Positions 32,717-41,409 of a DNA stretch of 64,000 nt are shown here, piece after piece. The DNA lies in the NCBI GenBank assembly GCA_902464495.1, contig CABQJK010000001.1:94854-158853 (forward strand), in the 5' to 3' direction. The first letter of the stretch is position 1. Each line of letters begins with the position of its first letter. Position numbers and translations under genes: made by a program. The DNA is from an uncultured Collinsella sp. GTDB taxonomy: Bacteria; Actinomycetota; Coriobacteriia; Coriobacteriales; Coriobacteriaceae. The notes under the pieces were generated by a model. It searched no databases. It was not told the origin of the DNA and worked only from the letters and a program-made list of their open reading frames with translations.

Positions 32717-32935
32717 CTATTCGATACCCTCGAGAAGCTCTGACACCGTCATGCCGAGCGCGGGCGCGATCTTAAATAGAACCTTGAGCGTGAAATTTGC
32801 CGTTCCATCTTCGATTCTGTCGAGATAGGGGCGGCTGATTCCTGCTGCCACACAAAAATCGACCTTGGAGATACCAAGGTCCCTGCGCGTCTGCTCGACT
32901 CGCTTGCCAAGAATCTGTTTCGCACGTTCGTCCAT
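32717..32935 (-). CDS. Xre-family HTH regulator (72 aa)
   Basis: A single HTH_3 domain (KRVEQTRRDLGISKVDFCVA, then AGISRPYLDRIEDGTANFTL) with the ALGMTVSELLEG ending. It is divergent from the small protein at 33012. A perfect 24-bp palindrome lies in the gap, 29 nt upstream of its own start, so autorepression and control of the divergent gene are expected. Confidence 0.88.
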   Translation of the reverse strand: MDERAKQILGKRVEQTRRDLGISKVDFCVAAGISRPYLDRIEDGTANFTLKVLFKIAPALGMTVSELLEGIE

Positions 32936-32964
32936 GCAGCCGAGTTTGAAATGGAGCCGAACAA

Positions 32965-32988
32965 AAACGTAAACTATAGTTTACGTTT
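32965..32988. promoter_or_regulatory. Perfect 24-bp palindromic operator
   Basis: AAACGTAAAC-TATA-GTTTACGTTT lies between the divergent Xre gene and the gene at 33012. The central TATA may also belong to a -10 box. Confidence 0.75.
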
Positions 32989-33011
32989 AAACGAATACAC
33001 AGGAGTTTTCT

Positions 33012-33401
33012 ATGTCGGGTTCTTCGGTCCGCATGTACCGAGCCATGCTTCGCACAAACAGCGCACCGCCCAAGCTCGTCGTCGTTGAAGCCGAATGCCT
33101 TTCGCCCGATGAGCGCACAGCATTTGCATTGCTATCAAGTCGCGTCGCCGCCGTTCTGGTCCCTTGCCCGGCGCAAGGTGAACTTGCCATCCAATGCCAA
33201 ACGCATAGCTGCTCGCTCAATCAGGCTGCCGTAATCGCAACCAGCCAACGCGGCCTGCCCCTTCTCCTGGAAGCCGGTATCGCGCTCACCCTTCGCGGCG
33301 CCGGATACGAAAACGAGGCCGCCGCCGACATGGTCTTTAAACCACGATCGAGCGGCGGCCTCGCAGCAGCCATTGAATATATGTGCAGGCTCGTTGCCTA
33401 A
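33012..33401 (+). CDS. Hypothetical protein (129 aa) controlled by divergent Xre regulator
   Basis: The product has residues consistent with a mixed alpha/beta fold (PPKLVVVEAECLSPDERTAF, VAAVLVPCPAQGELAI), no membrane segment and three cysteines. No family recognised. ATG 33012 has GGAG 9 nt upstream. The shared palindromic operator makes it the regulator's partner, as in small regulatory or toxin-like pairs; no toxin motif is visible. Confidence 0.6.
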   Translation: MSGSSVRMYRAMLRTNSAPPKLVVVEAECLSPDERTAFALLSSRVAAVLVPCPAQGELAIQCQTHSCSLNQAAVIATSQRGLPLLLEAGIALTLRGAGYENEAAADMVFKPRSSGGLAAAIEYMCRLVA

Positions 33402-33410
33402 AGGCGCAAG

Positions 33411-33794
33411 CTAAAAGCCTAGGCCAAAGCCCGTTCCGGTAATCGCCGAGTACATAAAGTAAACGTTAACCACGTTGAGGAACACACCCGTGATGCAACC
33501 GTTGCGCAGGTAGCGTTCGCACACGATACGCGCCATGGCGGCGGAGTCATCATTGTTTTTAGCCTGGCGTCCTGCCGTAAAGTACGTCGCCACGCTCAGC
33601 AGCAGGTTGAGCACCGGCAGTGCCAGCAACTCGTAGCTCTTGCCCCAGCGCGTCGCCTCGCCGGCAGCATTAAACTTTGTTGCCACCTCGGGACCAATGT
33701 TGGGGATAACACACGCTGCGACCACCAGCGGAATCACCGCAAGCACGAGCAGCGCAATACCCATGTAGCCGGCTTTTTTGCCATATTTAAACAT
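33411..33794 (-). CDS. DUF1648-containing membrane protein
   Basis: A 127-residue protein. The N-terminal DUF1648-like segment (LLVLAVIPLVVAACVIPNIG, then PEVATKFNAAGEATRWGKSY) is seen in SdpI-type immunity and regulatory membrane proteins. Further hydrophobic helices lie near residues 56-73 and 100-120. It follows ychF by 11 nt on the same strand. Function unknown. Confidence 0.75.
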   Translation of the reverse strand: MFKYGKKAGYMGIALLVLAVIPLVVAACVIPNIGPEVATKFNAAGEATRWGKSYELLALPVLNLLLSVATYFTAGRQAKNNDDSAAMARIVCERYLRNGCITGVFLNVVNVYFMYSAITGTGFGLGF

Positions 33795-33805
33795 ATGCGT
33801 CGTCC

Positions 33806-34882
33806 TTACACGTTAAAGCGGAAGTGCACGACGTCGCCATCGGCCATGACATAGTCCTTGCCCTCAATACGCAGCTTGCCGGCGGCCTTGGCGCCCTGCT
33901 CACCGCCGAGCTCGATGTAATCGTCATAGCCAATGACCTCGGCCTTAATAAAGCCGCGCTCAAAGTCGGTGTGGATAACGCCGGCGGCCTGCGGGGCGGT
34001 CGCGCCCTGACGAACCGTCCAGGCCTTGACCTCCATCTCGCCAGCCGTAAAGAACGACTGCAGACCGAGCAGCTTGTAGGCTGCCTGCGCGAGCACGTCC
34101 AGACCGGGCTGCTCCAGGCCCAGGCTCTCCAGGTAGTCGGCGGCGTCCTCGGGATCGAGCTCGGAAAGCTCGGCCTCGATCTTGGCGCAGATGGGCAGTG
34201 GCTTGACACCATCGATGGGCGCCAGGTCGTCGTTGAGCATGTCCTCGTCCACGTTGGCCACATACAGGATGGGCTTCATGGTGAGCAGGAACAGGCCCTT
34301 GGCAGCGGCGCGCTCCTCGTCGGTCATCTCCATAGACGCAGCGCGCTTGCCCTCGTTGAGCCAGGCGAGCAGGCGCTTGGCGACCTCGAACTTGGGCATG
34401 AGCTCCTTGTCGCGCTTGGCCTCCTTCTCGAGCTTGGGCAGCTGTTTCTCAAGCGTGCCCATGTCGGCCAGGATGAGCTCGGTCATGATGGTGTCGGCAT
34501 CGCCGGCGGGATCGACGAACTCGCCGGTGCGGCCCACCTCGCGCATGACGTTGGGGTCCTTAAAGTAGCGCACGACTTCGCAGATGGCATCGGTCTCGCG
34601 AATGTTGGCCAAGAACTGGTTGCCCAGACCCTCGCCCTCGTTAGCGCCCTTCACCAGACCTGCGATGTCGACGAACTCGACCGTCGCCGGCACAATGCGA
34701 CCCGGGTTGACGATGTCGGCGAGCTTTTGCAAGCGGCTATCGGGCACATCGACGATACCCACGTTGGGGTCGATCGTGGCAAACGGGTAGTTGGCGGCAA
34801 GGCCGGTCTTTTTGGTAAGCGCGGTGAACAGCGTCGACTTGCCCACGTTGGGCAGGCCCACGATACCGATGGAAAGGGACAC
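33806..34882 (-). CDS. ychF: Redox-regulated Obg-like ATPase/GTPase YchF
   Basis: A 358-residue protein with P-loop GLPNVGKST, switch DIAGLVKGANEGEGLGNQ, G4-like NVDED, and the C-terminal TGS-like region ending MADGDVVHFRFNV. GTG 34882, with AAAGGAG 6 nt upstream, is the start; the ATG at 34918 is not preceded by one. Ubiquitous ribosome-associated ATPase, negative effector of the oxidative stress response. Confidence 0.95.
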   Translation of the reverse strand: MSLSIGIVGLPNVGKSTLFTALTKKTGLAANYPFATIDPNVGIVDVPDSRLQKLADIVNPGRIVPATVEFVDIAGLVKGANEGEGLGNQFLANIRETDAICEVVRYFKDPNVMREVGRTGEFVDPAGDADTIMTELILADMGTLEKQLPKLEKEAKRDKELMPKFEVAKRLLAWLNEGKRAASMEMTDEERAAAKGLFLLTMKPILYVANVDEDMLNDDLAPIDGVKPLPICAKIEAELSELDPEDAADYLESLGLEQPGLDVLAQAAYKLLGLQSFFTAGEMEVKAWTVRQGATAPQAAGVIHTDFERGFIKAEVIGYDDYIELGGEQGAKAAGKLRIEGKDYVMADGDVVHFRFNV

Positions 34883-34996
34883 GACAGCTCCTTTTGGTAC
34901 AAGCATTTCAAACTGCATAAGTATAGCGCCGCCGCAGCATCTGGGCTAACCCGGACGCCACGGCGGCACGAATGAAGCAGAGATGGGGGTCGCTGA

Positions 34997-36250
34997 CTAG
35001 TCCGCGAGTTTCTCCACCTGATCGAGCATCTTGTCGAGCTTAGCCTTTGCCTCGGCCTTGACCTTCTGGGCTTCTTCGTGGGCCTTAGCCTTCTGGGCGG
35101 CCTTTTCCTCGGCCTCGGGATCGACGACGACTAGGTTGGATGCATCATGTTCAACCAGCTTAAGCGCATGCTCGGGGCACACCTTGACGCAGGCTCCGCA
35201 GCCTAGGCAATACGTGGACTCCAGTGCAAAGCGGCCGCTTCCCACCAGATCGCAGGCAAACGTGGGGCACACGTTGACGCACTCGCCGCACGACGTGCAC
35301 TTGTCAAAATCGCACTCCGGCGTGTTCACCTGCATATTCTGGGCAAGCTCGGGGTGGCTCTGCAGCGTCGAGAGCACCAGCTGGCGGCCGTGCGTCAGCG
35401 TACGGCGGCGCTTGGCCGTCGTGGTACCACACATGGTGTTGAGCGTACGCTCGAGCTGAGTAATCTGGTGACGGTGAGCCTTCAGCTTTTGCGTCACCGA
35501 AGCCAACGCCGCCGTCGCCGGGTTGAGCTTGGTCACGGTCAGGCCCGTGGTGCGGGCAATCTTTTCCATGTACTCCTTGCGCTCATACTCGCGAAGCTTA
35601 TGGCATTTGAGGCTCTTGGGGTCGACCTCCAGCCCCATGCCCGTACCGGCCCACTCCTCGGCAGTGGCGATGGCCTCACCCAGAATGTCCTCGCCACCGG
35701 TGTTGCGGCATTTATCGCACACGCCCAGCGGCAGGTAGACGCTCACGTTGGGATAGTCGGCCAGTACCGAGAACCAAGTCTCGGCCGTGATATCGCCTAC
35801 GCAGGCGACGACGACCTCGTTCTCGCGCGGCATGCGCTTCAACGCGCGCGTGCAGGTAACGTAGGCGGTCTCGTGGCTCGTGGCAGCCGAGACAATATCG
35901 TCGTAGAGGTTTTTGGGCGCCAGGCGCGGCGAGATAATCGCCTCGGTCGGGCAGGCAGCGGCGCACAGACCGCACTTGCGGCAGGTGTCGAGAATCTCGA
36001 TAGCGTCTTCCTCGACCTCGATAGCGTTGACCGGGCACACGTCCATGCACGCGGTGCAACCGCTCTTCTCGTTTTTGCAGGCCAGGCACGGAATGGTGTT
36101 TCCGCGCGGACGCTCCTTATAATCGGCAGGATTCCACTGCGGCGCCGACGGATCGAGTGCGTCGGTCACGCCGCCAAGCGGGTTTTTAAGGAAATCGAAA
36201 CCCTTGCTGATCTCGATAATGTCATCAAACAGATCGTGTTCCTGCGCCAT
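34997..36250 (-). CDS. Four-cluster 4Fe-4S ferredoxin-type protein
   Basis: A 417-residue soluble protein. Two ferredoxin motifs lie near the N-terminus (CTACMDVCP and CRKCGLCAAACP), two more near the C-terminus (CTSCGECVNVCP and CLGCGACVKVCP), and a cysteine pair (GVCDKC) in between. The C-terminus is an Ala/Lys/Glu coiled coil. It resembles coriobacterial electron-transfer proteins annotated only as 4Fe-4S binding. ATG 36250 has GGGAGGGG upstream. The partner is not obvious. Confidence 0.85.
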   Translation of the reverse strand: MAQEHDLFDDIIEISKGFDFLKNPLGGVTDALDPSAPQWNPADYKERPRGNTIPCLACKNEKSGCTACMDVCPVNAIEVEEDAIEILDTCRKCGLCAAACPTEAIISPRLAPKNLYDDIVSAATSHETAYVTCTRALKRMPRENEVVVACVGDITAETWFSVLADYPNVSVYLPLGVCDKCRNTGGEDILGEAIATAEEWAGTGMGLEVDPKSLKCHKLREYERKEYMEKIARTTGLTVTKLNPATAALASVTQKLKAHRHQITQLERTLNTMCGTTTAKRRRTLTHGRQLVLSTLQSHPELAQNMQVNTPECDFDKCTSCGECVNVCPTFACDLVGSGRFALESTYCLGCGACVKVCPEHALKLVEHDASNLVVVDPEAEEKAAQKAKAHEEAQKVKAEAKAKLDKMLDQVEKLAD

Positions 36251-36498
36251 GCGCGGCCCCTCCCTGAGCAGTGCAAACAAGCGATAGATAATGATACGCT
36301 AACAGCTCGCACCTCGGCCAAATTACATGCAGAGCACCTTTGATGGAAACCAAAGGCGAAAGTCGTTTAAACCCATCGAGATCAACGTCTGTCAATGGCT
36401 CAACTGGATAAAATTTGACATCACTTCTTATCGTATCTTGCACCTTGTGTTGCACTAACCTTTTGACGTCAACATACCTAAATCTTGGGAGACAGATT

Positions 36499-37743
36499 AT
36501 GGACCAGACCGCAACCGACGTGCGCCATATCGAGCGCATCAACCCGCCGCACCGCCTGCTCATGGCGCCCGGCCCCACCACCGTCGACCCGCGTATCCTC
36601 TCGGCGATGGCCACGCCCACCGTGGGCCAGTTCGACCCTTATATGCTCAAGATCATGGGCGAGGTGCAGGACATGCTGCGCTACACCTTTAAGGCTCCCG
36701 GCTACGAGGCCCTGATGGTCGACGGCTCCTCGCGTGCCGCCATCGAGTGCGCGCTGGTTTCCATCATCGCCCCCGGCGACAAGGTGCTCGTCTGCTCCGC
36801 CGGCCGCTTTGGCTCGCTGCTGGCCGAGATCGCCACGCGTGTGGGCGGCGACGTCACCGTCATCACCAAGGAGTGGGGCCACGTCTTTGAGCTCGCCGAG
36901 ATCAAGGCAGCCATCGACAAGGTGCAGCCCAAGCTCGTCTGCACCGTCGCGGGCGACACCTCTACCACCATGCTGCAGCCGCTTGAGGGCCTGGGCGACA
37001 TCTGCCACGCCGCCGGCGCCTTCCTCATGACCGACGCCACGGCTTCCTTCGCCGGCAACGACCTGCGCTGCGCCGAGTGGGGCATCGATATCGCCACCGC
37101 TGGCATGCAGAAGTGCATGGGCGGCCCGGCTGGCATCTCCCCCATCGTCGTCTCGCCCGAGGCATTTAAGGTCATGGTCGCGCGCAAGTCCATCGAGGAG
37201 GGCATTGCCGACTCCCCCGAGGACGTTCTGCCCGTGGACCAGCGCATCCGCTCCAACTACTTCGACTTCCCGCAGCTCGTCGATTACTGGGGCCCGCGCC
37301 GCATCAACCACCACACCGAGGCCACGCACATGCTCTACGCCGCGCACGAGACGCTGCGCCTCATCTGTGAGGAGGGCATCGACGAGGATATTGAGCGCCA
37401 CCGCCTGAACGGTGCCGCCATGGCCGCCGGCGTTGCCGGCATGGGCCTCGAGCTCTACGGTGACCAGTCCACGCGCATGAACGACGTCATCGGCATCGTC
37501 ATCCCCGAGGGCGCAACCGACGCCGTGCGCGCCGCGCTGCTCGAGAACTATGCCGTCGAGATCGCCAGCTCCTTCGGCCCGCTCAAGGGTCGCATCTGGC
37601 GCGTGGGCGTCATGGGCTGCAACGCCCGCAAGGACTGCATCATGACCACCCTGCTCGCCCTGGGCTCGGCTCTGCTCGACGCTGGCGTGCAGGTGGACAT
37701 CACCGCCGGTGTCGCCGCCGCGGAGGCCGTCTACGCCGCGTAA
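36499..37743 (+). CDS. pucG: Class V aminotransferase, PucG-like (ureidoglycine-glyoxylate aminotransferase)
   Basis: A 414-residue PLP enzyme of the alanine-glyoxylate/serine-pyruvate group. The start PHRLLMAPGPTTVDPRI, the Asp of TDATASFAGNDL and the PLP-lysine motif GMQKCMGGPAGISP are visible. In this allantoin cluster the fitting role is transfer of the amino group of ureidoglycine to glyoxylate, giving oxalurate and glycine, an alternative to the AllE/AllD route. ATG 36499 has GGGAG 7 nt upstream. Convergent with the symporter and separated by a strong terminator. An inverted repeat CCTTTG/CAAAGG lies upstream at 36338-36355. Confidence 0.8.
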   Translation: MDQTATDVRHIERINPPHRLLMAPGPTTVDPRILSAMATPTVGQFDPYMLKIMGEVQDMLRYTFKAPGYEALMVDGSSRAAIECALVSIIAPGDKVLVCSAGRFGSLLAEIATRVGGDVTVITKEWGHVFELAEIKAAIDKVQPKLVCTVAGDTSTTMLQPLEGLGDICHAAGAFLMTDATASFAGNDLRCAEWGIDIATAGMQKCMGGPAGISPIVVSPEAFKVMVARKSIEEGIADSPEDVLPVDQRIRSNYFDFPQLVDYWGPRRINHHTEATHMLYAAHETLRLICEEGIDEDIERHRLNGAAMAAGVAGMGLELYGDQSTRMNDVIGIVIPEGATDAVRAALLENYAVEIASSFGPLKGRIWRVGVMGCNARKDCIMTTLLALGSALLDAGVQVDITAGVAAAEAVYAA

Positions 37744-37766
37744 TCTTTCCGCTTCCCATACGCACA

Positions 37767-37804
37767 AAAGAGGGCCGCGACTCAAACGAGTCGCGGCCCT
37801 CTTT
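37767..37804. terminator. Bidirectional terminator between pucG and symporter
   Basis: A perfect 17-bp stem AAAGAGGGCCGCGACTC with 4-nt loop; A-run on one side, T-run on the other. Confidence 0.9.
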
Positions 37805-37827
37805 GTTTCTGCCAGATGCAATAACCC

Positions 37828-39111
37828 TTAAGCTACTTCGCCATCGAGCTGCTTTGCATCTACATCGCTACCGTTAAAGACGTCATAGTCGATGCCGTCT
37901 TGGCTCTTAGCGACAATGAGCGCGCAGAGCGCATCGCCAACGACATTGAGCGTCGTGCGCGTGGAGGCGACGAGGTACTCAAGACCGCCAAGGATTGCAA
38001 TGGCATCCAAAGGAAGACCCAGCGCCGGAATAAGCATCGTAAGCGAGATAAGGCTCGCTCCGGGAGCGGCGGCAGTCGCCATGGACAGCGCGAACGAAAT
38101 GAGCACGACCGTGATCAGCGACGCACCCGAGAAGTCCATGCCATACATCTGAGAAACGAACATGGCCGTCAGTGCCATATGGAGAGCAGAACCGTTGGAG
38201 TTCAGGGACACGCCGAGGGGCAGAACCAAATTTGCAACCTCGCGGTCGAGACCGACCTTTTCCTTGCAATCTTCCATTTCGATGGGAAGCGTAACGGCCG
38301 AAGAAATGGTCGTAGCGGCAAACAGCATCGTGCGGCCCATCTTTTTGATGAGCTTGAACGGAGAGAGACGGCAGATGAATGCGGTGATGAAGAAGAATAC
38401 CAGCAAGAACGCTGCGACGCCAAATGCAAGAACCACAATGTACTTGGCGATAGGGATGAGCATGTCAAAGCCAAGTGCACCAATTGAAGCGGAAACGTAA
38501 GCAAAGATGCCGATAGGAGCAGCGTTCATCACGATCTTGATGATTCCCAGCAAGAGCTGCGAAAACTCGCAAACCCAGGAGTACACCACACCGTCCTTGC
38601 CCGTCTTCTCGCGATGAAGCACGATGGCGACACCCAAGAACACCGAGAAGACGATGCACTGGACAACGGAGCCCTGAGCAACGGAACTAATGATATTGCT
38701 CGGGAAGAAGTTGGTGAGGGTTTCCTGCCAGCTCGTCTGCGTCGCTTGGACATCTGTAGTGGCGTTGAGCACGAGCGCGCTGTTGGAAAGCCCCGCGCCG
38801 GGATGGAATACCACGCCGAGCAGCATGCCAAATACGGCCGCCAGGAAAGACGTCAAAAGGAACAGCAAGACTGCCTTAAGACCGATGTTCGAAAGCTGTC
38901 GAAGCGACAGAGAGCCGATAGCTTCGACGATCAGGCACATCACAAACGGCACGATGCCCATCTGGATAAGCCTAAAGAAGATATCACCGATAAATTTAAT
39001 ATCTGTCATTACGGAGCCAAATACGACGCCCGCGACAATACCGGCAACCGTGGCGATAGCCATGGCCGTTGTCGGGTTATACGTAAACTTGCGTTTTGCC
39101 TCTTGGGACAT
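37828..39111 (-). CDS. Dicarboxylate/amino acid:cation symporter (DAACS family)
   Basis: A 427-residue protein with about 8 membrane helices and re-entrant hairpins. The serine-rich TTISSAVTLP and the substrate-site segment SLNSNGSALHMAL are the DAACS marks. A GltP/DctA-like importer driven by Na+ or H+, substrate glutamate/aspartate or a C4 dicarboxylate. It is last in the left-hand purine operon but behind a strong terminator, so probably separately transcribed. Substrate specificity is not predictable. Confidence 0.88.
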   Translation of the reverse strand: MSQEAKRKFTYNPTTAMAIATVAGIVAGVVFGSVMTDIKFIGDIFFRLIQMGIVPFVMCLIVEAIGSLSLRQLSNIGLKAVLLFLLTSFLAAVFGMLLGVVFHPGAGLSNSALVLNATTDVQATQTSWQETLTNFFPSNIISSVAQGSVVQCIVFSVFLGVAIVLHREKTGKDGVVYSWVCEFSQLLLGIIKIVMNAAPIGIFAYVSASIGALGFDMLIPIAKYIVVLAFGVAAFLLVFFFITAFICRLSPFKLIKKMGRTMLFAATTISSAVTLPIEMEDCKEKVGLDREVANLVLPLGVSLNSNGSALHMALTAMFVSQMYGMDFSGASLITVVLISFALSMATAAAPGASLISLTMLIPALGLPLDAIAILGGLEYLVASTRTTLNVVGDALCALIVAKSQDGIDYDVFNGSDVDAKQLDGEVA

Positions 39112-39135
39112 AATTCGCCTCTTTTCTATTAAAAA

Positions 39136-39166
39136 GCACCTGCGACTGTCAGCCTGTCGCAGGTGC
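39136..39166 (-). terminator. Terminator after carbamate kinase
   Basis: A perfect 11-bp stem GCACCTGCGAC with 9-nt loop, then T-run TTTTTAATAG on the minus strand. Confidence 0.8.
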
Positions 39167-39219
39167 CCATCTATACCAACGCTGCCCGTGCCTCCCAGAG
39201 CTGCGTAAGTACCAAGTAT

Positions 39220-40158
39220 TTAGCGCACGATCGTGGTGCCGGCGCCCTCGTTGAGCTTAGCCAGGCACTCGAGCGAGGTGATCGTGGCGCGACGGCCCTC
39301 GCCGGACTGCACAAAGCGCATGCAGCCGCGAACCTTGGGCAGCATCGAGCCTGCGGGGAACTGGCCCTCCTCGATGTACTGCTCGGCCTCGGCGATAGAG
39401 ATCGTCGAAAGCGCACGCTGCGTGGGCTTGCCAAAGTCGACGCAGACGTTGTCCACGCCCGTGCAGATCACCAGGTGATCGGCATCGACGGTCTCGGCGA
39501 TCTTCTCGGCCGTAAGGTCCTTATCGATAACGCCCTCGACGCCATAGACGCCCTTGTCATCCTCGAGCACGGGGATGCCGCCGCCACCGGTGCAGATGAC
39601 CACGATACCGGCATCGGCAAGCGCATTGATGCCAGCGCAGCCGGGAAGCTCCATGGGCTCCGGCGAGGGCACCACGCGACGCCAACCGCGACCGGCGTCC
39701 TCGATGTAGGTCTCGTTGGGGTTGGCAGCCATAAGCTCGCGAGCCTGCCCCTCGGAATAGAACGGGCCGATGGGCTTGGTGGGATTCTTGAACGCCGGGT
39801 CGTCCGGACTCACGGTCGCCGTCATGGCGAGCACCTGGACGAGCTTCTTGATGCCGGCGCGCTTAAGGGCGCCACGCATGGCGAGCATGGTCCAGTAGCC
39901 GATGGAGCCCTGGGTCATGGCAACGCAGGTGTCGAGCGGCATGGCCGGGTTCTTCTCGGAGTTGGCGGCCTCCTGCTGCAGCAGAAGATTGCCAACCTGC
40001 GGGCCGTTGCCGTGGGTGATGATGACCTCGTCGCCGGCAGCGATGAGCGGCACGATGTAGTCGCACGTGGCGTCCAGCGCCTTCATCTGAGCCTGCGCGG
40101 TGGGATCGTCGGTGAGGATGGCGTTGCCGCCCAGAGCGATAACGATACGCTCAGCCAT
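39220..40158 (-). CDS. arcC: Carbamate kinase
   Basis: A 312-residue amino acid kinase-fold enzyme. Start MAERIVIALGGNAIL, THGNGPQVGNLLLQ, GIVVICTGGGGIPV and VDADHLVICTGVDNV are carbamate kinase motifs. It converts carbamoyl phosphate + ADP to ATP + CO2 + NH3. Here it is the energy-conserving last step of oxalurate breakdown, downstream of the FdrA-YlbE and DUF2877 genes in the same order as in the E. coli allantoin cluster. Good GGAGG upstream. Confidence 0.95.
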   Translation of the reverse strand: MAERIVIALGGNAILTDDPTAQAQMKALDATCDYIVPLIAAGDEVIITHGNGPQVGNLLLQQEAANSEKNPAMPLDTCVAMTQGSIGYWTMLAMRGALKRAGIKKLVQVLAMTATVSPDDPAFKNPTKPIGPFYSEGQARELMAANPNETYIEDAGRGWRRVVPSPEPMELPGCAGINALADAGIVVICTGGGGIPVLEDDKGVYGVEGVIDKDLTAEKIAETVDADHLVICTGVDNVCVDFGKPTQRALSTISIAEAEQYIEEGQFPAGSMLPKVRGCMRFVQSGEGRRATITSLECLAKLNEGAGTTIVR

Positions 40159-40194
40159 AGATGGCCTCCTTCAAAAATGATGTCAAATAAAACC

Positions 40195-40223
40195 CTGGGG
40201 CCGATCGAGCTGACCGGCCCCAG
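40195..40223 (-). terminator. Hairpin between allD and carbamate kinase
   Basis: A perfect 9-bp stem CTGGGGCCG, followed on the minus strand by GGTTTTATTTG. A partial terminator or attenuator lowering carbamate kinase expression relative to allD. Confidence 0.65.
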
Positions 40224-40266
40224 AAATCAAGCGACGCGCCGTACAGGTGACGCGCCGAGAAACCTG

Positions 40267-41319
40267 CTACTCGGCGAAGCGGTTCTTGTGGTCCCAGCTG
40301 TTGATGTACAGCTTGTCGGAGACCAGGTAATCGTAGATGTCGTCGACGATCTCGATACCGCCGGCAGCGTCGCACTTGGCCTTGCGGATAAGGGCGCGCT
40401 CGCCGGGGTAGTACACCTTGTCGTAGCCGGGAGCGGGCTTGACGGCGCCCAGCTCGTCGAGGGTCTTGGACATGTGCTGCTTGAACTCGTCAAGACCGCA
40501 GAAACGGCTCGGGTCGATGACGATGTGCAGGTGACCAAGCTCGCGGCCCTCGGAGAGGTCGTGGTACATGGAGGAGACGTTCTGGCCAGCCGGCACGCCC
40601 AGCAGGATGCCGGAGAGGATGTCGACGACCATCATGAGGCCATAGCCCTTGGGGCCGGCGATGGCGCGCAGAGCGTTGACCTGGTGCGGGTCGGTGGTGG
40701 GGTTACCGTCGACGTCGACCGCCCAGCCGTCGGGGATGGAACGACCGGCGCTCTTGGCGTCGAGGATCTTGCCCCAAGCCTGAACGGTGGTGGCCATATC
40801 GAAGTTCACGAAACGATCGTCGGCCGTGGGGGCACCGAAGGCGATGGGGTTGGTGCCGTAGAAGGGCTCAGCGCCGCCGTAAGGGATGACCATGGGGTCG
40901 GACTGGCACATGGTGAGGCAGCACAGGTCGTTCTTGGCGGCCATCTCGGTGTAGTAGCCCAGAGCGCCGGTGTGGGAGACGCGCTTGACGCCCACGACGC
41001 CGATGCCGTTCTCCTTGGCGAGCTCCATGGCCTTCTCGAGGCCCAGGATAGCGAAGGGATAGCCGCAGCCGTTGTCGCCGTCGACGATGCCGGTGCAGGG
41101 GCCGGTCTGGGTCCAGGTCCACTTGGGATCGGTGGTAATGCCGCCCTTGGAAATGCGCTCGGTGTAGTACTCGACACGAACCTCGCCGTGGCTGTGCAGG
41201 CCGCGCTCGGACGACCAGGTGAGCACCTCGGCGGTCTTCTCGGCATGCTCCTCCGAAAGGCCGGCAGCCATAAACTTGTTCTTCATGAGGGTCTTGAGTT
41301 CTTCGCGCTTGACGAGCAT
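40267..41319 (-). CDS. allD: Ureidoglycolate dehydrogenase (Ldh2/malate-dehydrogenase-like family)
   Basis: A 350-residue Ldh2-family enzyme, the same length as E. coli AllD (349). Signature segments are RGLHSHGEVRVEYY, GVVGVKRVSHTGALGYYTEM, and GTNPIAFGAPT; the active-site histidines lie in these. Oxidises ureidoglycolate to oxalurate with NAD+. Lies between the DUF2877 gene and carbamate kinase. A GAGGCAAG-N8-CTTGCCTC hairpin (41342-41365) lies in its leader. Confidence 0.88.
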   Translation of the reverse strand: MLVKREELKTLMKNKFMAAGLSEEHAEKTAEVLTWSSERGLHSHGEVRVEYYTERISKGGITTDPKWTWTQTGPCTGIVDGDNGCGYPFAILGLEKAMELAKENGIGVVGVKRVSHTGALGYYTEMAAKNDLCCLTMCQSDPMVIPYGGAEPFYGTNPIAFGAPTADDRFVNFDMATTVQAWGKILDAKSAGRSIPDGWAVDVDGNPTTDPHQVNALRAIAGPKGYGLMMVVDILSGILLGVPAGQNVSSMYHDLSEGRELGHLHIVIDPSRFCGLDEFKQHMSKTLDELGAVKPAPGYDKVYYPGERALIRKAKCDAAGGIEIVDDIYDYLVSDKLYINSWDHKNRFAE

Positions 41320-41409
41320 GGTGACCTCCTATGGTCTACTTGAGGCAAGGTTAGGCGCTTGCCTCGGGTTTTAAACAAATCAAATAACGAATCCGACGAC
41401 AGTGATACG

